Shown here: positions 1 to 7,468 of the stretch, piece after piece
Position numbering within the stretch: position 1 is the first letter of the stretch
Layout of the letters: every line of letters begins with the position of its first letter
From: Comamonadaceae bacterium
GTDB lineage: Bacteria; Pseudomonadota; Gammaproteobacteria; Burkholderiales; Burkholderiaceae_C
Direction: 5' to 3'
Assembly: GCA_947372425.1 (NCBI GenBank)
Contig: CANBTQ010000005.1
Location: 1 to 34,931 of the forward strand
DNA: 34,931 nt
Position numbers and translations under genes: made by a program
Notes under the pieces: model-generated
Told to the model about the DNA's origin: nothing
The model's input: the letters and a program-made list of their open reading frames with translations, nothing else
Databases searched by the model: none

Positions 1-693
1 ACCCATGGTGATGCACGGCGTGTCGCTCAATATTGGCGGCACCGATCCGCTGAACATGGACTACCTGCGCGACCTGAAAGAACTGGCGCACCGCGTGCAG
101 CCCGGCTGGGTGTCAGACCACCTGTGCTGGACGGGCATCAACGGCCTCAACATGCACGACCTGTTGCCCGTGCCTTACACCGAGGCCACGCTGCGCCACG
201 TGTGTGACCGCATCCAGCGTGTGCAAGATTTTATGGGGCGGCGCTTGGTCATAGAGAACCCGTCCAGTTATGTGGCATTCGCTGCTGATGAAATGCCCGA
301 GTGGGAATTCATCGCCGATATGCTGCGCCGTGCCGATTGCGAGCTGCTGCTGGACGTCAACAACGTCTATGTCAGCAGCGTCAACCACGGCTTCGACCCG
401 CAGCAGTACCTGGCCGCCATCCCGGCGGCGCGTGTGCGCCAGATTCACCTGGCCGGGCATGAGACCCACGACGGCTACCTGATTGACACCCACGACCACC
501 CGGTCTACGCGGCCGTGTGGCAGCTCTATGGCGACACCCTGCAGCACTGCGGCGCGGTGCCCACCATGATCGAGCGCGACGACAACATTCCCCCCTGCAC
601 GTGCTGCTCGATGAGCTGGACCAGGCCCGCGCGGTGCATGCCCGCGTGCTGGCGCCCGCCCCTGCACACGCCACCGACGAGTGCACCGCATGA
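1..693 (+). CDS. DUF692 (BufB/HvfB/MbnB-type) iron enzyme, 5' truncated and frameshifted
   Basis: This is the C-terminal ~230 residues of a DUF692 TIM-barrel enzyme. The family includes MbnB and the bufferin/HvfB enzymes, which use a multi-iron site to convert cysteines of a partner peptide into copper-binding heterocycles. Family motifs appear in order, numbered from the internal Met at base 5: [13 protein letters not shown] (H39), VIENPSSY (E84), [10 protein letters not shown] (D117, N119-120), IHLAGH (H148, H152), DTHDHPV (H163) and MIERDDNIP (E190, D192). The reading frame is open to the left edge, so the true start and ~50-60 residues lie outside the window. After ERDDNIPP the frame is wrong: the uncorrected frame gives Cys/Trp/Arg-rich residues and runs to 850, deep into the next gene. 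Adding one C to the run at 590-595 restores a family-like tail ([19 protein letters not shown]) ending at TGA 691-693, which overlaps the next ATG. Family call is firm; the frameshift is seen directly, but whether it is real or a sequencing error is unknown. Confidence 0.9.
590..595 (+). other. C-homopolymer frameshift site in the DUF692 gene
   Basis: There are six consecutive C residues here. Seven would keep the DUF692 reading frame (Ile-Pro-Pro-Leu-His-Val-Leu-Leu) and bring the stop to 691-693, in the ATGA overlap with the DUF2063 gene. With six, the protein loses its ~33-residue C-terminus for unrelated sequence. This could be a true deletion, phase variation by slipped-strand mispairing, or a homopolymer sequencing error. 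Confidence 0.85.
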
Positions 694-1481
694 TGCAGCT
701 GCACAGCTTGCAGAGCCAGTTTCAGGAGGCCCTGCTGACCGACCAGCCGGCGGAGCCGACACTGCTCAGCACACACGGCGTGGCACAGTTTGGCGTGTAC
801 CGCACCGCCTACCGGGCCCGCCTGCGCGCAGCGCTGCGCGACAACTTTGAAACCCTGGCGCGAGTCATGGGTGACGACGCGTTTGACGCGCTGGCCCATG
901 CCTACATTGCGCACCACCCATCACAGCACTATTCGCTGCGCTGGTTTGGCCACCGGCTGTGCGACTTCATGGCCGCCCATGCGGCGCTGGTGGATCACCC
1001 CGCGATGCTGGATCTGGCGCGCATGGAGTGGGCTTTGCGCCAGGCCTTTGACGCCGCAGCCGCTGTGCCACTGCACGCCGAAGCGCTGGCGGCCGTGCCG
1101 GCGGTCGACTGGGCCGCTTTGCAACTGCGCCTGCAGCCCTCGGTGCAATTGCTGGCGATGCAGTGGGCCGTGGGCCCCATCTGGCACGCACTGCAATCGG
1201 GGCAGCAGGACGACCTGGCACCACCCGAGGCCCTGGCGCACCACCTGCTGGTCTGGCGACTGGGCATGAACACGCAGTGGAAATCGCTGTCACCCACCGA
1301 GGCCGGCTTTGTGCAAGGCCTGCTGGCACAGCACCGCTTCGGCCAACTGTGTGAGTCGCTTGCGCAAGGCGTGGGCGAGGAACATGCTGCGGCCACGGCG
1401 GTCGCCCTGTTGGGCGACCTGCTGCAGGCGGGTGCACTGTGTGCGCTGTCTGACCCACCTCTTGCAACTTCAACATCCTGA
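690..1481 (+). CDS. DUF2063 (HvfC/BufC-type) partner protein
   Basis: This 263-residue protein has the HvfC/BufC N-terminal domain (DUF2063, sometimes labelled putative DNA-binding). The N-terminal ~95 residues show the family pattern: [20 protein letters not shown], then [20 protein letters not shown], a Tyr-Ser-Leu-rich turn, and F-G-x-x-L-C-D-F. In methanobactin and bufferin pathways the DUF2063 or MbnC-like protein forms a complex with the DUF692 enzyme and helps present the precursor peptide; that role is inferred from family and position. I chose ATG 690 because it overlaps the frame-corrected stop of the DUF692 gene (ATGA), as expected for translational coupling. A GTG at 681 and an ATG at 693 are in-frame alternatives. 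The remaining ~165 residues are Ala/Leu-rich helical sequence. The DoxX gene begins three bases after the stop. Confidence 0.87.
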   Translation: MMQLHSLQSQFQEALLTDQPAEPTLLSTHGVAQFGVYRTAYRARLRAALRDNFETLARVMGDDAFDALAHAYIAHHPSQHYSLRWFGHRLCDFMAAHAALVDHPAMLDLARMEWALRQAFDAAAAVPLHAEALAAVPAVDWAALQLRLQPSVQLLAMQWAVGPIWHALQSGQQDDLAPPEALAHHLLVWRLGMNTQWKSLSPTEAGFVQGLLAQHRFGQLCESLAQGVGEEHAAATAVALLGDLLQAGALCALSDPPLATSTS

Positions 1482-1484
1482 CCT

Positions 1485-1955
1485 ATGCACCACGCCTTCA
1501 CCCCCCTGTTCGACCGGGCGCTGCCCTTGCTCAAGGCCGGCCAACGCGGCCTCAACGCTTTGCAGGCGCCCGCCGCCCTGGCTGCGCGCCTGTTTGTGGG
1601 CGCGGCCTTTTTCCGCTCCGGCCTGACCAAGATCGCCGATTGGGACACCACCCTGGCCCTGTTTGCCGACGAGTACCACGTGCCCTTGCTGCCCACCGGT
1701 GTGGCGGCCGTGGCCGGCACCTTTGGTGAGCTGTTCTTTCCGGTGCTGTTGGTGCTGGGGCTGTTCGGGCGCTTCTCGGCTCTGAGCCTGTCATTCGTCA
1801 ACATCGTGGCGGTGCTGAGCCTGGCCGAGATTGCACCGGCCGCGCTGCAGCAGCACCAGTTCTGGGGCAGCCTGTTGCTGGCCGTTGTGTTGTGGGGCCC
1901 CGGCCCATGGTCGCTTGACGGCTGGTGGTGGCCCAAGGCCGCGCGCCGGGATTAG
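1485..1955 (+). CDS. DoxX family membrane protein (BufD-like position)
   Basis: This 156-residue inner-membrane protein belongs to the DoxX/DoxD family. The early helix AARLFVGAAFFRSGLTKIAD has the usual R/F-F-R-S-G-x-x-K pattern, followed by hydrophobic segments at roughly residues 67-90, 96-115 and 124-140 and a Trp-rich end (SLDGWWWPK). The gene starts three bases after the DUF2063 stop. DUF692-DUF2063-DoxX is the usual order of bufferin-type clusters, where the peptide precursor (DUF2282) comes first; that gene would lie just left of this window. DoxX in these clusters has no firmly assigned activity; a redox or membrane-anchoring role is inference. The gene converges on the cytochrome b561 gene. 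Confidence 0.85.
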   Translation: MHHAFTPLFDRALPLLKAGQRGLNALQAPAALAARLFVGAAFFRSGLTKIADWDTTLALFADEYHVPLLPTGVAAVAGTFGELFFPVLLVLGLFGRFSALSLSFVNIVAVLSLAEIAPAALQQHQFWGSLLLAVVLWGPGPWSLDGWWWPKAARRD

Positions 1956-2002
1956 CCCAGCGCCTTTTCCATGCCCGGCGCTTGGCGGCAGCTGCGCTGG
2001 AT

Positions 2003-2572
2003 TTAGCGCGCGAACTTCTTCGGCAACATGGACAGCAGCACACCGTCCTTCAACGCCACATGGTGGTAGATGGCGGCCACTGCATGCAGGCCGGCCAGCC
2101 AGATCAGCACATCACCCAGCAGGCCGTGCAGTTTGCCCCAGTCGGCCAGCTTGGCGATGGGCGAGTTGGCGATCAGCGGCATCTGGTCCAGGCGCAGACC
2201 GCCCAGCAGGGTCAGTGGATGGCCTTCACTGCCCAGGGCCAGCAGCGCGCTGACGGGCAGCAGCAGCAACAGGGCCCACAAGGCCAGGTGCATCAGCTTG
2301 GACAGCGCCAGCATCCAGCCGGCATCTTCAAATTGCGGCGCTGCCGGGCGCAAGGCCACCCAGACCAGACGCAGCAGTGTCAGCACAAACACCAGCACCC
2401 CCAGGGTCTCGTGCCAGACGATGTCACTGCGGGTGGCAGGGTCCAGGCCCTGGTGCATGAGGCGGCCGAAGTGTTCGGGGCCGAGGACAAAAGCGATGAT
2501 CACGGCAAGGGCCGTAACCCAGTGAAAAGCCCGGCTCAGGGCGTCGTAGCGGGAGGCAGAAACTTGGTTCAT
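2003..2572 (-). CDS. Cytochrome b561 family protein
   Basis: This 189-residue inner-membrane di-heme b-type cytochrome is related to E. coli CybB/YodB, which moves electrons between quinol and periplasmic acceptors. There are four hydrophobic helices. The histidines expected as heme ligands are H17 (SRAFHW), H54 (IVWHETLG), H149 (KLHGLLGD) and H163 (GLHAVAAIYHH). I chose the ATG at 2572 because MNQVSASRYDALSRAFHW matches the family's usual short N-terminus; upstream in-frame Mets at 2614 and 2686 would add a low-quality extension. There is no strong Shine-Dalgarno sequence. The gene lies 79 bases downstream of the DszC-like gene on the same strand, so cotranscription is possible. Confidence 0.88.
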   Translation of the reverse strand: MNQVSASRYDALSRAFHWVTALAVIIAFVLGPEHFGRLMHQGLDPATRSDIVWHETLGVLVFVLTLLRLVWVALRPAAPQFEDAGWMLALSKLMHLALWALLLLLPVSALLALGSEGHPLTLLGGLRLDQMPLIANSPIAKLADWGKLHGLLGDVLIWLAGLHAVAAIYHHVALKDGVLLSMLPKKFAR

Positions 2573-2651
2573 AAAAAGCGGTTGATTCAATGTGCCGCCA
2601 GTATGCCGCCGCATTGTTAAGGCGGTATGAAGGCTACCGGCCGTGCGGTCG

Positions 2652-3854
2652 TCAGGAGTAGGAGCTGGGTTCGGGGTACTCGCCATCGAGCAGGTAGCGG
2701 CCGATGTCGCGGTACTTGTAGTCCACCGGATCGTGCAGCGTGTGCACGCGGGCGTTGCGCCAGAAGCGGTCCAGGCCCAGCTTTTGCGAGGTGGCGCGCG
2801 CGCCGGTCAGTTCAAACATTTGCGCGCTCACTTCGATGGCGGCGCGGTGCGCCAGCACCTTGGCTTCGTTCACGGCAATGGCCACGTCGCCGCGCTGCTG
2901 CGCGGTCAGGGACGGGCCCTGCTCCAGGGCCCGGTCCAGCTGTTGCGCCGCGTCATCGGCCAGCAGCACGGCCGGGCGCAGCAGCAGCCAGAGTTCGGCA
3001 AACCGGTGCTGCACATACGGGTCCTGGGTGGCGCTGGCTGCAGTGGAAAAAACCGAGGGGCGTGTGTGCTGCCGCAGCTGGGTGCGCGCTTCTTCAAACG
3101 CACCCTGGGCAATGCCCGCATACAGATTGGTCAGCACCAGTTGCGCCACCTGCGTACGCAGCGTGCGCAAGGGGGTGGCCACGTTGCCGGGGTAGGTCAG
3201 CACCTCGTCATGGCTGACCTGCACCTGCTCAAAGCGCACCGTGCCGCTGTCGGTCTGGCGCTGGCCGAAGGCATCCCAGTCGGCCACCACCGTGACACCG
3301 GCGCGCTGGGTCGGCAGCGCAACCACCACCATGCTCTGGCTGGCCTCGTGCCAGCCGGAGGCCACCAGGCGGTCCGAGCCGACCGAGCCCGAGCAATAGC
3401 TTTTGTCGCCGTGCAGCACAAATCCGGCGGGCGTCTCGGTGGCCAGCGTGCGCTTGTCCAGGGGGTTGAGGGCATTGCCCCAGAACAGGTTGCCGGCCGT
3501 GGTCTCCTGCAGCAGGCGCGCGGCCTGCGCGGCCGTGCCGAACAGGCGGATGCTGGCAATCTGCAAATGGTGAAAGGCAAACACATGTGCCAGGGCACTG
3601 TCCACCTGGGCCAGCCGGCGCACCACCTGAAACACCGTGGTCCAGGGCAGGCCCAGCCCGCCCCACGCGCGGGGCGTGCCCAGATGCAGCAGGCCGCTGG
3701 CGCGTATGGCTGCGCGCTCGGCGGCCGCATGGCCGCCCTGCTGGTCGCGCTGCACGGCCGTGGCCGCCAGTTGGGCAACCAGCTGGTCGACGGCGGAAGC
3801 AATATCGCTGTCGTGCACGGCGCTTTGCGCTGCCGGGGTATCCAGTGCGGTCAT
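2652..3854 (-). CDS. DszC-like acyl-CoA dehydrogenase-fold flavoprotein
   Basis: This 400-residue protein has the acyl-CoA dehydrogenase fold in three parts: an N-terminal helical domain (about 20-125), a middle beta domain (about 126-225, with DKSYCSGSVGSDRLV) and a C-terminal four-helix domain. The C-terminal segment with SQKLGLDRFWRNARVHTLHD followed by D-Y-K-Y-R-D-I-G matches the DszC/SfnB/SfnC group of two-component, FMNH2-dependent monooxygenases more than true dehydrogenases. Such enzymes hydroxylate sulfur or nitrogen compounds, often when sulfate is scarce, and need a separate flavin reductase, which I do not see here. The substrate cannot be assigned. ATG 3854 gives a family-typical length. 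Confidence 0.82.
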   Translation of the reverse strand: MTALDTPAAQSAVHDSDIASAVDQLVAQLAATAVQRDQQGGHAAAERAAIRASGLLHLGTPRAWGGLGLPWTTVFQVVRRLAQVDSALAHVFAFHHLQIASIRLFGTAAQAARLLQETTAGNLFWGNALNPLDKRTLATETPAGFVLHGDKSYCSGSVGSDRLVASGWHEASQSMVVVALPTQRAGVTVVADWDAFGQRQTDSGTVRFEQVQVSHDEVLTYPGNVATPLRTLRTQVAQLVLTNLYAGIAQGAFEEARTQLRQHTRPSVFSTAASATQDPYVQHRFAELWLLLRPAVLLADDAAQQLDRALEQGPSLTAQQRGDVAIAVNEAKVLAHRAAIEVSAQMFELTGARATSQKLGLDRFWRNARVHTLHDPVDYKYRDIGRYLLDGEYPEPSSYS

Positions 3855-3993
3855 GGTGCAAGCCTGAAGTGAGAAGGTAGTGCATCATAGAAAGAGATTC
3901 GCACGGGGATACGCCCAGGCCGTGGCCGGACCGCAGCGGCGTGCAAAACCCGCGTGCTATTCTGGCCGCTCCCCATCCGTCCGGTGATCTCGC

Positions 3994-4446
3994 ATGTTCC
4001 AAGCACTCAGTTCCGATGCCGTCACCCACGGCATTCAGTTGGCCGTGGCGCCGGTCTTTTTCCTGACCGCAGTGGCCGGCATGATTGGTGCCGTGGCCGG
4101 GCGCCTGGGGCGCATCATTGACCGCGCCCGTCTGGTCGAAGAGCGGGCGCACAGCACCGCCGATGCGGCCCTGCTGGCACGGGCCCACACCGAGCTGTCG
4201 GAGCTGCGCATGCGCGGGCGCCTGGCCAATGGCTGCATTGCGCTGCTGACGCTGTGCGCGTTTCTGATCGGGCTGACCATCATCGTGCTGTTTCTGGGCG
4301 AGACCACGATGCTGGAGTCGAGCCGCCTGGCGGTGTTCGGCTTTCTCAGCGGGGTGGTGAGCTTTCTGCTGGCGCTGACCTGCTTCCTGGTGGAAACCGT
4401 CATCGCCACACGCCTGCTGCACTTCCACCTGCCGCCGCAAACCTAG
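3994..4446 (+). CDS. DUF2721 family membrane protein
   Basis: This 150-residue integral membrane protein matches DUF2721. The diagnostic N-terminal helix contains IQLAVAPVFFLTAVAGMIG, followed by R-L-G-R-I-I-D-R-A-R and then an amphipathic segment (about 50-75). Two further hydrophobic helices follow at about 80-105 and 112-138. The family has no established function. The gene is preceded by 139 bases shared with the divergent DszC-like gene and ends 21 bases from the stop of the convergent sedolisin gene. Confidence 0.85.
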   Translation: MFQALSSDAVTHGIQLAVAPVFFLTAVAGMIGAVAGRLGRIIDRARLVEERAHSTADAALLARAHTELSELRMRGRLANGCIALLTLCAFLIGLTIIVLFLGETTMLESSRLAVFGFLSGVVSFLLALTCFLVETVIATRLLHFHLPPQT

Positions 4447-4461
4447 GCCCCCGCAGGGCCT
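4445..4461. terminator. Short hairpin between convergent stops
   Basis: AGGCCC and GGGCCT form a perfect 6-bp stem around a 5-base loop, between the stop of the DUF2721 gene and the stop of the sedolisin gene. Position suits a bidirectional terminator, but neither strand has a good T tract after the stem, so it may be weak or incidental. Confidence 0.3.
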
Positions 4462-4467
4462 GGCCGT

Positions 4468-7086
4468 TTACTTGGCCGTGATGGTGACCGGCACCAGCGC
4501 CTGCGCGCTCAGGCCGGCCGAATCGACCACCACCACCTTCAGGCTGTAGCTGCCCGTCACCGGGCTGGCCCACTGCGCCGTGAGGTTGGTGCCGCTGACC
4601 AGGAAGCCCATGCCCAGCGGCACACCCGAGATGGACACCGACAGCGAGGTCGCCGTCGCGTCGGCAATGGCGATGCTGCCGCTCAGCGGCTTGCCGGCCA
4701 CGCCGGTCATGGCCGCAGCGGTGATCACCGGGCCGGCCACTGCAATCTTCACGGCGTACACGCCTTGGCCGCTCAGGCCGGTCTTGCTGTCTTTGGCCAT
4801 CACCGTCACATTGAAGTTGCCCAGCACTGGCACAGGCCAACTCACCAGGCCGCTGCTGTTGATGGCCATGCCGGCCGGCGCACCGCTTAGGGTGTAGGTC
4901 ACCGGGTTGGGCGCCGTGACACTGGTCTGGAACGACAGGGCCACACCGGGCTTGCCGGCAATGCTGGCCGCACCCACCACCGGCGGCAGCGGGGCCGAGA
5001 TGGCGAGGCTGATCACGCCCTGGCCGCTCAGGCCGGTCTTGCTGTCCTTGGCGATCACCGTCACGTTGTAGCTACCGGCCACCGGGCTGGCCCAGCTGAG
5101 CACGCCGGCACTGCTGATGGCCAGGCCGGCGGGCGCGCCGCTCAGGCTGTAACTCACCGGATTGGCGGCCTTGACCGTGGTGCTGAAGGTCAGCGCCGTG
5201 CCCGCAGTGCCGCTGACGGCGGCCGCGCTCACCACCGGTGCCGCCTGCTGGGCAATGGTGATGCTGTAGCTGCCCTGGCCGCTGAGTGCAGTCTTGCTGT
5301 CCTTGGCAATCACCGTCACGCTGTAGCTGCCCAGCACCGGCGTGGGCCAGCTCACCACACCGGTGGCACTGACCACCATGCCGGCGGGCGCGCCGCTCAG
5401 GCTGTAGGTGACGGGATTGGGCGCAGACACCGAGACGGTAAAGGTCAGCGCCGTGCCCACGGTGCCGCTGATGGCGGCCGGCGTGACCACCGGTGCGGCC
5501 ACCGCGCCGGCGCCGCTCAGGGCATTCAACAGGCTGGTCACATTGGGTGTGCCCAGGCCGGTCAGGGGGTCGTAACCCACCTTGGCCGTGCACAGCGCGC
5601 AGCTGCCGTCGCTGCCCTGGGTGATGTCGGCAAACACGCTGGCGTAGGTGCCGGGCACGGTGGCAATCTGGCCATACAGCAGGGCATGCGGCGCACCCAG
5701 TGCCGGCTTGCCGGCCAGTGCGCGCGATGCGTTGGCAATGGCCAGCAGGCCGGCCCATTGCGGTGTGGACAGGCTGGTGCCGCCCACGCTAAGCCAGTTC
5801 ACCGTGCTGCTGCCGGGGGTTTGCACCGCCACATACTGGCCGGAGGCGGGGTCGGCGTTAAATGCCACATCGGCCACAGCGCGGTGCGGGACCGAGCCCA
5901 GGCCCGGTACGGCATTGGTCTGGTAGGCCGGTGTGGGGGTGTAGGCGCTGATGCCGCCACCGGTGCCGGACCAGCTGACCTCGCTGCGGCTGCCACTGCC
6001 GGAATAGCTCAGTGTGGTGCCGCCCACGGCCACCACATTGGGCGAGACCGAGGGCCAGGACACGGCCGCACCCGAATCGCCGGTGGCGGCTAGGTAGCTC
6101 ATGCCGGGGGCGGCAAAGGCCGCGTCCACCGACGCCGTCCAGTTGCCTTCGCTGGCGCCAAAGCTCATGGAGACAATGCCCGGGCCCATGGCGTTGGCCA
6201 GTTTGACGGCGCCCAGCAGGCTGTTGAGCGAGGCGTCTGCGGCCTCGATCAGCACGATGCGGGCCAGCGGCGCGGTGGCATGGGCCCATTGCACATCCAG
6301 CGTGATCTCGGTGGCCCAGCCGGCGTCATAGGCCGGGACGCTGGCCGACAGGCCGCCGGCAGCGGTGTTGTAGACCACCGAAAACTCGCAACCGCTCAGC
6401 GACGCCGCCGGCAGCGGCAGGCTGGAGGTGAGGCCAATGGCCTTGGTGCTGCACAGCGGCAGGCCGAACTTCTGGTTGAAGGCGGCCAGCTCGGCGGCGG
6501 CATTGGGGTCGTGCTGCGCATCGACGATGTAAATGGTCTGGCCGGCGCCCAGCTGGGCGGCCTGGGCCGCGGTCAGCAGGGTGCCGGCCGGTGGCAGTGC
6601 CGGCAGGCCGTAGGCAGCGCGGATTTGTGCCGGTGCATAGGTTGCCACGGCGGTGCTGGCAGCCAGCGGTGTGGCCGCGCCGTCTGCCGCCATCTGTGCC
6701 GCGCGCAGACCGCGCAGGCGGCGCGGCTGCTGCATGTCCTGCACCGTCAGGCGACGGGTGGACAGATCGCCCAGCTCCACGCTGAGCCGGTGCTGGTGTG
6801 GCGCACGGCCTGCCGAGGCATCGGGGTTGACGGCATCGGTGTCATCGGGTGCGGCCAGCAAGCCGGGTGCGGCATGGAAAAAGGGCTGGGCCATCTGCTG
6901 CGCCGCTGCCTCGGGCAGGGTGGCCAGGTTCATGGACAGGGTGGTGGTGCCGGTGGCCAGCGGGGCCGCCGGAGCCGACGCCACGCCATCGGAATGGCCG
7001 CCGCCGCAGGCCGACAACAGGGCGCTGGAAACCAGCAAGGCGCCGCACAGGCGTGGTGAACACAACAGACCGGGGAAATTTTTCAT
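4468..7086 (-). CDS. Secreted S53 (sedolisin/kumamolisin) protease lipoprotein with four Ig-like repeats
   Basis: This 872-residue protein starts with a lipoprotein-type signal: a hydrophobic segment ending in LLSAC, with C27 as the lipidation site, then GGGHSDG. A ~120-residue pro-region lacking obvious pro-kumamolisin landmarks precedes the S53 catalytic domain (about 145-525). The catalytic residues are visible: E260 and D264 (WATEITLDVQWAH), D337 (AATGDSGA) and S438 in VGGTSLSTP. The calcium site is D487 (FADITQG) with GYDPLTGLGTPN (504-515). Four Ig-like repeats follow at 531-615, 616-700, 701-784 and 785-872. S53 enzymes are serine-carboxyl endopeptidases, usually most active at acid pH. 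ATG 7086 is preferred over the in-frame codon 102 bases upstream because it begins directly before the signal peptide and has GGAG at 7097-7100. Expression is probably controlled by the c-di-GMP riboswitch in its leader. Confidence 0.9.
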   Translation of the reverse strand: MKNFPGLLCSPRLCGALLVSSALLSACGGGHSDGVASAPAAPLATGTTTLSMNLATLPEAAAQQMAQPFFHAAPGLLAAPDDTDAVNPDASAGRAPHQHRLSVELGDLSTRRLTVQDMQQPRRLRGLRAAQMAADGAATPLAASTAVATYAPAQIRAAYGLPALPPAGTLLTAAQAAQLGAGQTIYIVDAQHDPNAAAELAAFNQKFGLPLCSTKAIGLTSSLPLPAASLSGCEFSVVYNTAAGGLSASVPAYDAGWATEITLDVQWAHATAPLARIVLIEAADASLNSLLGAVKLANAMGPGIVSMSFGASEGNWTASVDAAFAAPGMSYLAATGDSGAAVSWPSVSPNVVAVGGTTLSYSGSGSRSEVSWSGTGGGISAYTPTPAYQTNAVPGLGSVPHRAVADVAFNADPASGQYVAVQTPGSSTVNWLSVGGTSLSTPQWAGLLAIANASRALAGKPALGAPHALLYGQIATVPGTYASVFADITQGSDGSCALCTAKVGYDPLTGLGTPNVTSLLNALSGAGAVAAPVVTPAAISGTVGTALTFTVSVSAPNPVTYSLSGAPAGMVVSATGVVSWPTPVLGSYSVTVIAKDSKTALSGQGSYSITIAQQAAPVVSAAAVSGTAGTALTFSTTVKAANPVSYSLSGAPAGLAISSAGVLSWASPVAGSYNVTVIAKDSKTGLSGQGVISLAISAPLPPVVGAASIAGKPGVALSFQTSVTAPNPVTYTLSGAPAGMAINSSGLVSWPVPVLGNFNVTVMAKDSKTGLSGQGVYAVKIAVAGPVITAAAMTGVAGKPLSGSIAIADATATSLSVSISGVPLGMGFLVSGTNLTAQWASPVTGSYSLKVVVVDSAGLSAQALVPVTITAK
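4471..5496 (-). repeat. Four tandem ~250-bp repeats encoding Ig-like domains
   Basis: The 3' third of the sedolisin gene is a tandem array of about 85 codons each: 5496-5242, 5241-4987, 4986-4735 and 4734-4471. The first three share P-V-T/S-Y-S/T-L-S-G-A-P-A-G and A-K-D-S-K-T-x-L-S-G-Q-G nearly unchanged, and the DNA is also close; the fourth has diverged. This fits recent duplication of a putative-Ig (He_PIG-like) module. Such arrays usually act as stalks or adhesive segments outside the cell. Confidence 0.88.
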
Positions 7087-7124
7087 GGCAGGCACGCTCC
7101 AAAAAGGGCGAGGGCCACGCGGAT

Positions 7125-7172
7125 CAATGGGTCGCTGGAATCGCGCCGGCCGTGAAGACCGTAAGCCCATTG
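7125..7172 (-). promoter_or_regulatory. Possible expression-platform helix of the riboswitch
   Basis: In the minus-strand transcript CAAUGGG (7172-7166), directly after the aptamer's closing strand, is perfectly complementary to CCCAUUG (7131-7125). The C at 7172 is also the last base of the UUGCC strand (7176-7172) that can close the aptamer with GGCAA (7245-7241), so the two helices abut and may compete. A second foldback around GGCC/GGCC can also form in this leader, and a U5 tract (7105-7101) precedes GGAG. I cannot tell whether c-di-GMP turns the gene on or off. Confidence 0.35.
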
Positions 7173-7250
7173 GCAACCCCGCTGCCATGTCGCTTGCGCG
7201 CTTTAGGCCGGAGGCTTTGCGTCACCGCTTTTCAACGGCTTTGCCCTCAG
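7166..7250 (-). promoter_or_regulatory. Cyclic-di-GMP-I (GEMM-I) riboswitch aptamer
   Basis: Read on the minus strand, the leader of the sedolisin gene reproduces the GEMM-I consensus step by step. GGGCAAAGCC (7246-7237) is followed by a hairpin CCGUU-GAAA-AGCGG with a GNRA tetraloop. The hallmark GACGCAAAGCC comes next (7223-7213), then UCCGGCCUAAA, a stem CGC-GCAA-GCG, and CAUGGCAGCGGGGUUGCC closing the aptamer (7189-7172). CCUAAA and CAUGG correspond to the receptor that docks the GAAA tetraloop. The order, spacing and conserved blocks closely match the well-studied Vibrio cholerae Vc2 aptamer. The start codon lies about 80 bases downstream. No RNA search was run, but the agreement is too extensive for chance. 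Confidence 0.94.
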
Positions 7251-7277
7251 ATTCCGCAACCGGCGGAACCGGGCCTG

Positions 7278-7306
7278 AGTATAGGCAAGCCGGCCCGGTC
7301 TGTAAA
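7278..7306 (-). promoter_or_regulatory. Sigma70 promoter of the riboswitch-sedolisin transcript
   Basis: On the minus strand TTTACA (-35, 7306-7301) and TATACT (-10, 7283-7278) are each one base from consensus and are separated by exactly 17 bases. Transcription should start near 7271, about 20 bases before the aptamer, as expected for a riboswitch leader. Confidence 0.72.
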
Positions 7307-7389
7307 GCCACGCGCGCGCGGCAACAGAAAGCTGCAATGGGGTACATGTACAGCCCACTGAATGGTATTCTCCCGCAACTGATTTCTGC

Positions 7390-7468
7390 AGGAGGATGGA
7401 TGCAAGCATTGACCGGCGTGGCCAGCGCAAGCTTGCCCCCTACCTGCGGGTTTGCCCCGCCATGGTAA
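7390..7468 (+). other. Possible leader peptide frame with strong Shine-Dalgarno
   Basis: AGGAGG (7390-7395) is followed four bases later by ATG 7400, which opens a 22-codon frame ending at TAA 7466-7468, seven bases before the GGDEF-EAL start. A second ATG at 7396 opens a 27-codon frame whose TGA (7477-7479) overlaps the ATG at 7476. The consensus ribosome site has no better-placed gene start, so a coupled leader peptide is possible. Short spacing and lack of homology keep confidence low. Confidence 0.22.

Noticed and set aside
681-692. GTG 681 as start of the DUF2063 gene
   Set aside because: ATG 690 forms an ATGA overlap with the frame-corrected upstream stop, which is the repeated pattern in this genome.
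1957-2000. Nested inverted repeats between DoxX and cytochrome b561 (CCAGCGC/GCGCTGG and AGCGCC/GGCGCT)
   Set aside because: Loops are long (12 and 30 bases) and no T tract follows on either strand, so a terminator cannot be supported.
1925-2620. Long plus-strand frame over the cytochrome b561 gene
   Set aside because: Gln/His-rich translation with no domain; it is a shadow of the minus-strand gene in GC-rich DNA.
2643-3872. 409-codon plus-strand frame opposite the DszC-like gene
   Set aside because: The minus strand gives a clear flavoprotein family match; the plus frame is low-complexity Ala/Gly/His.
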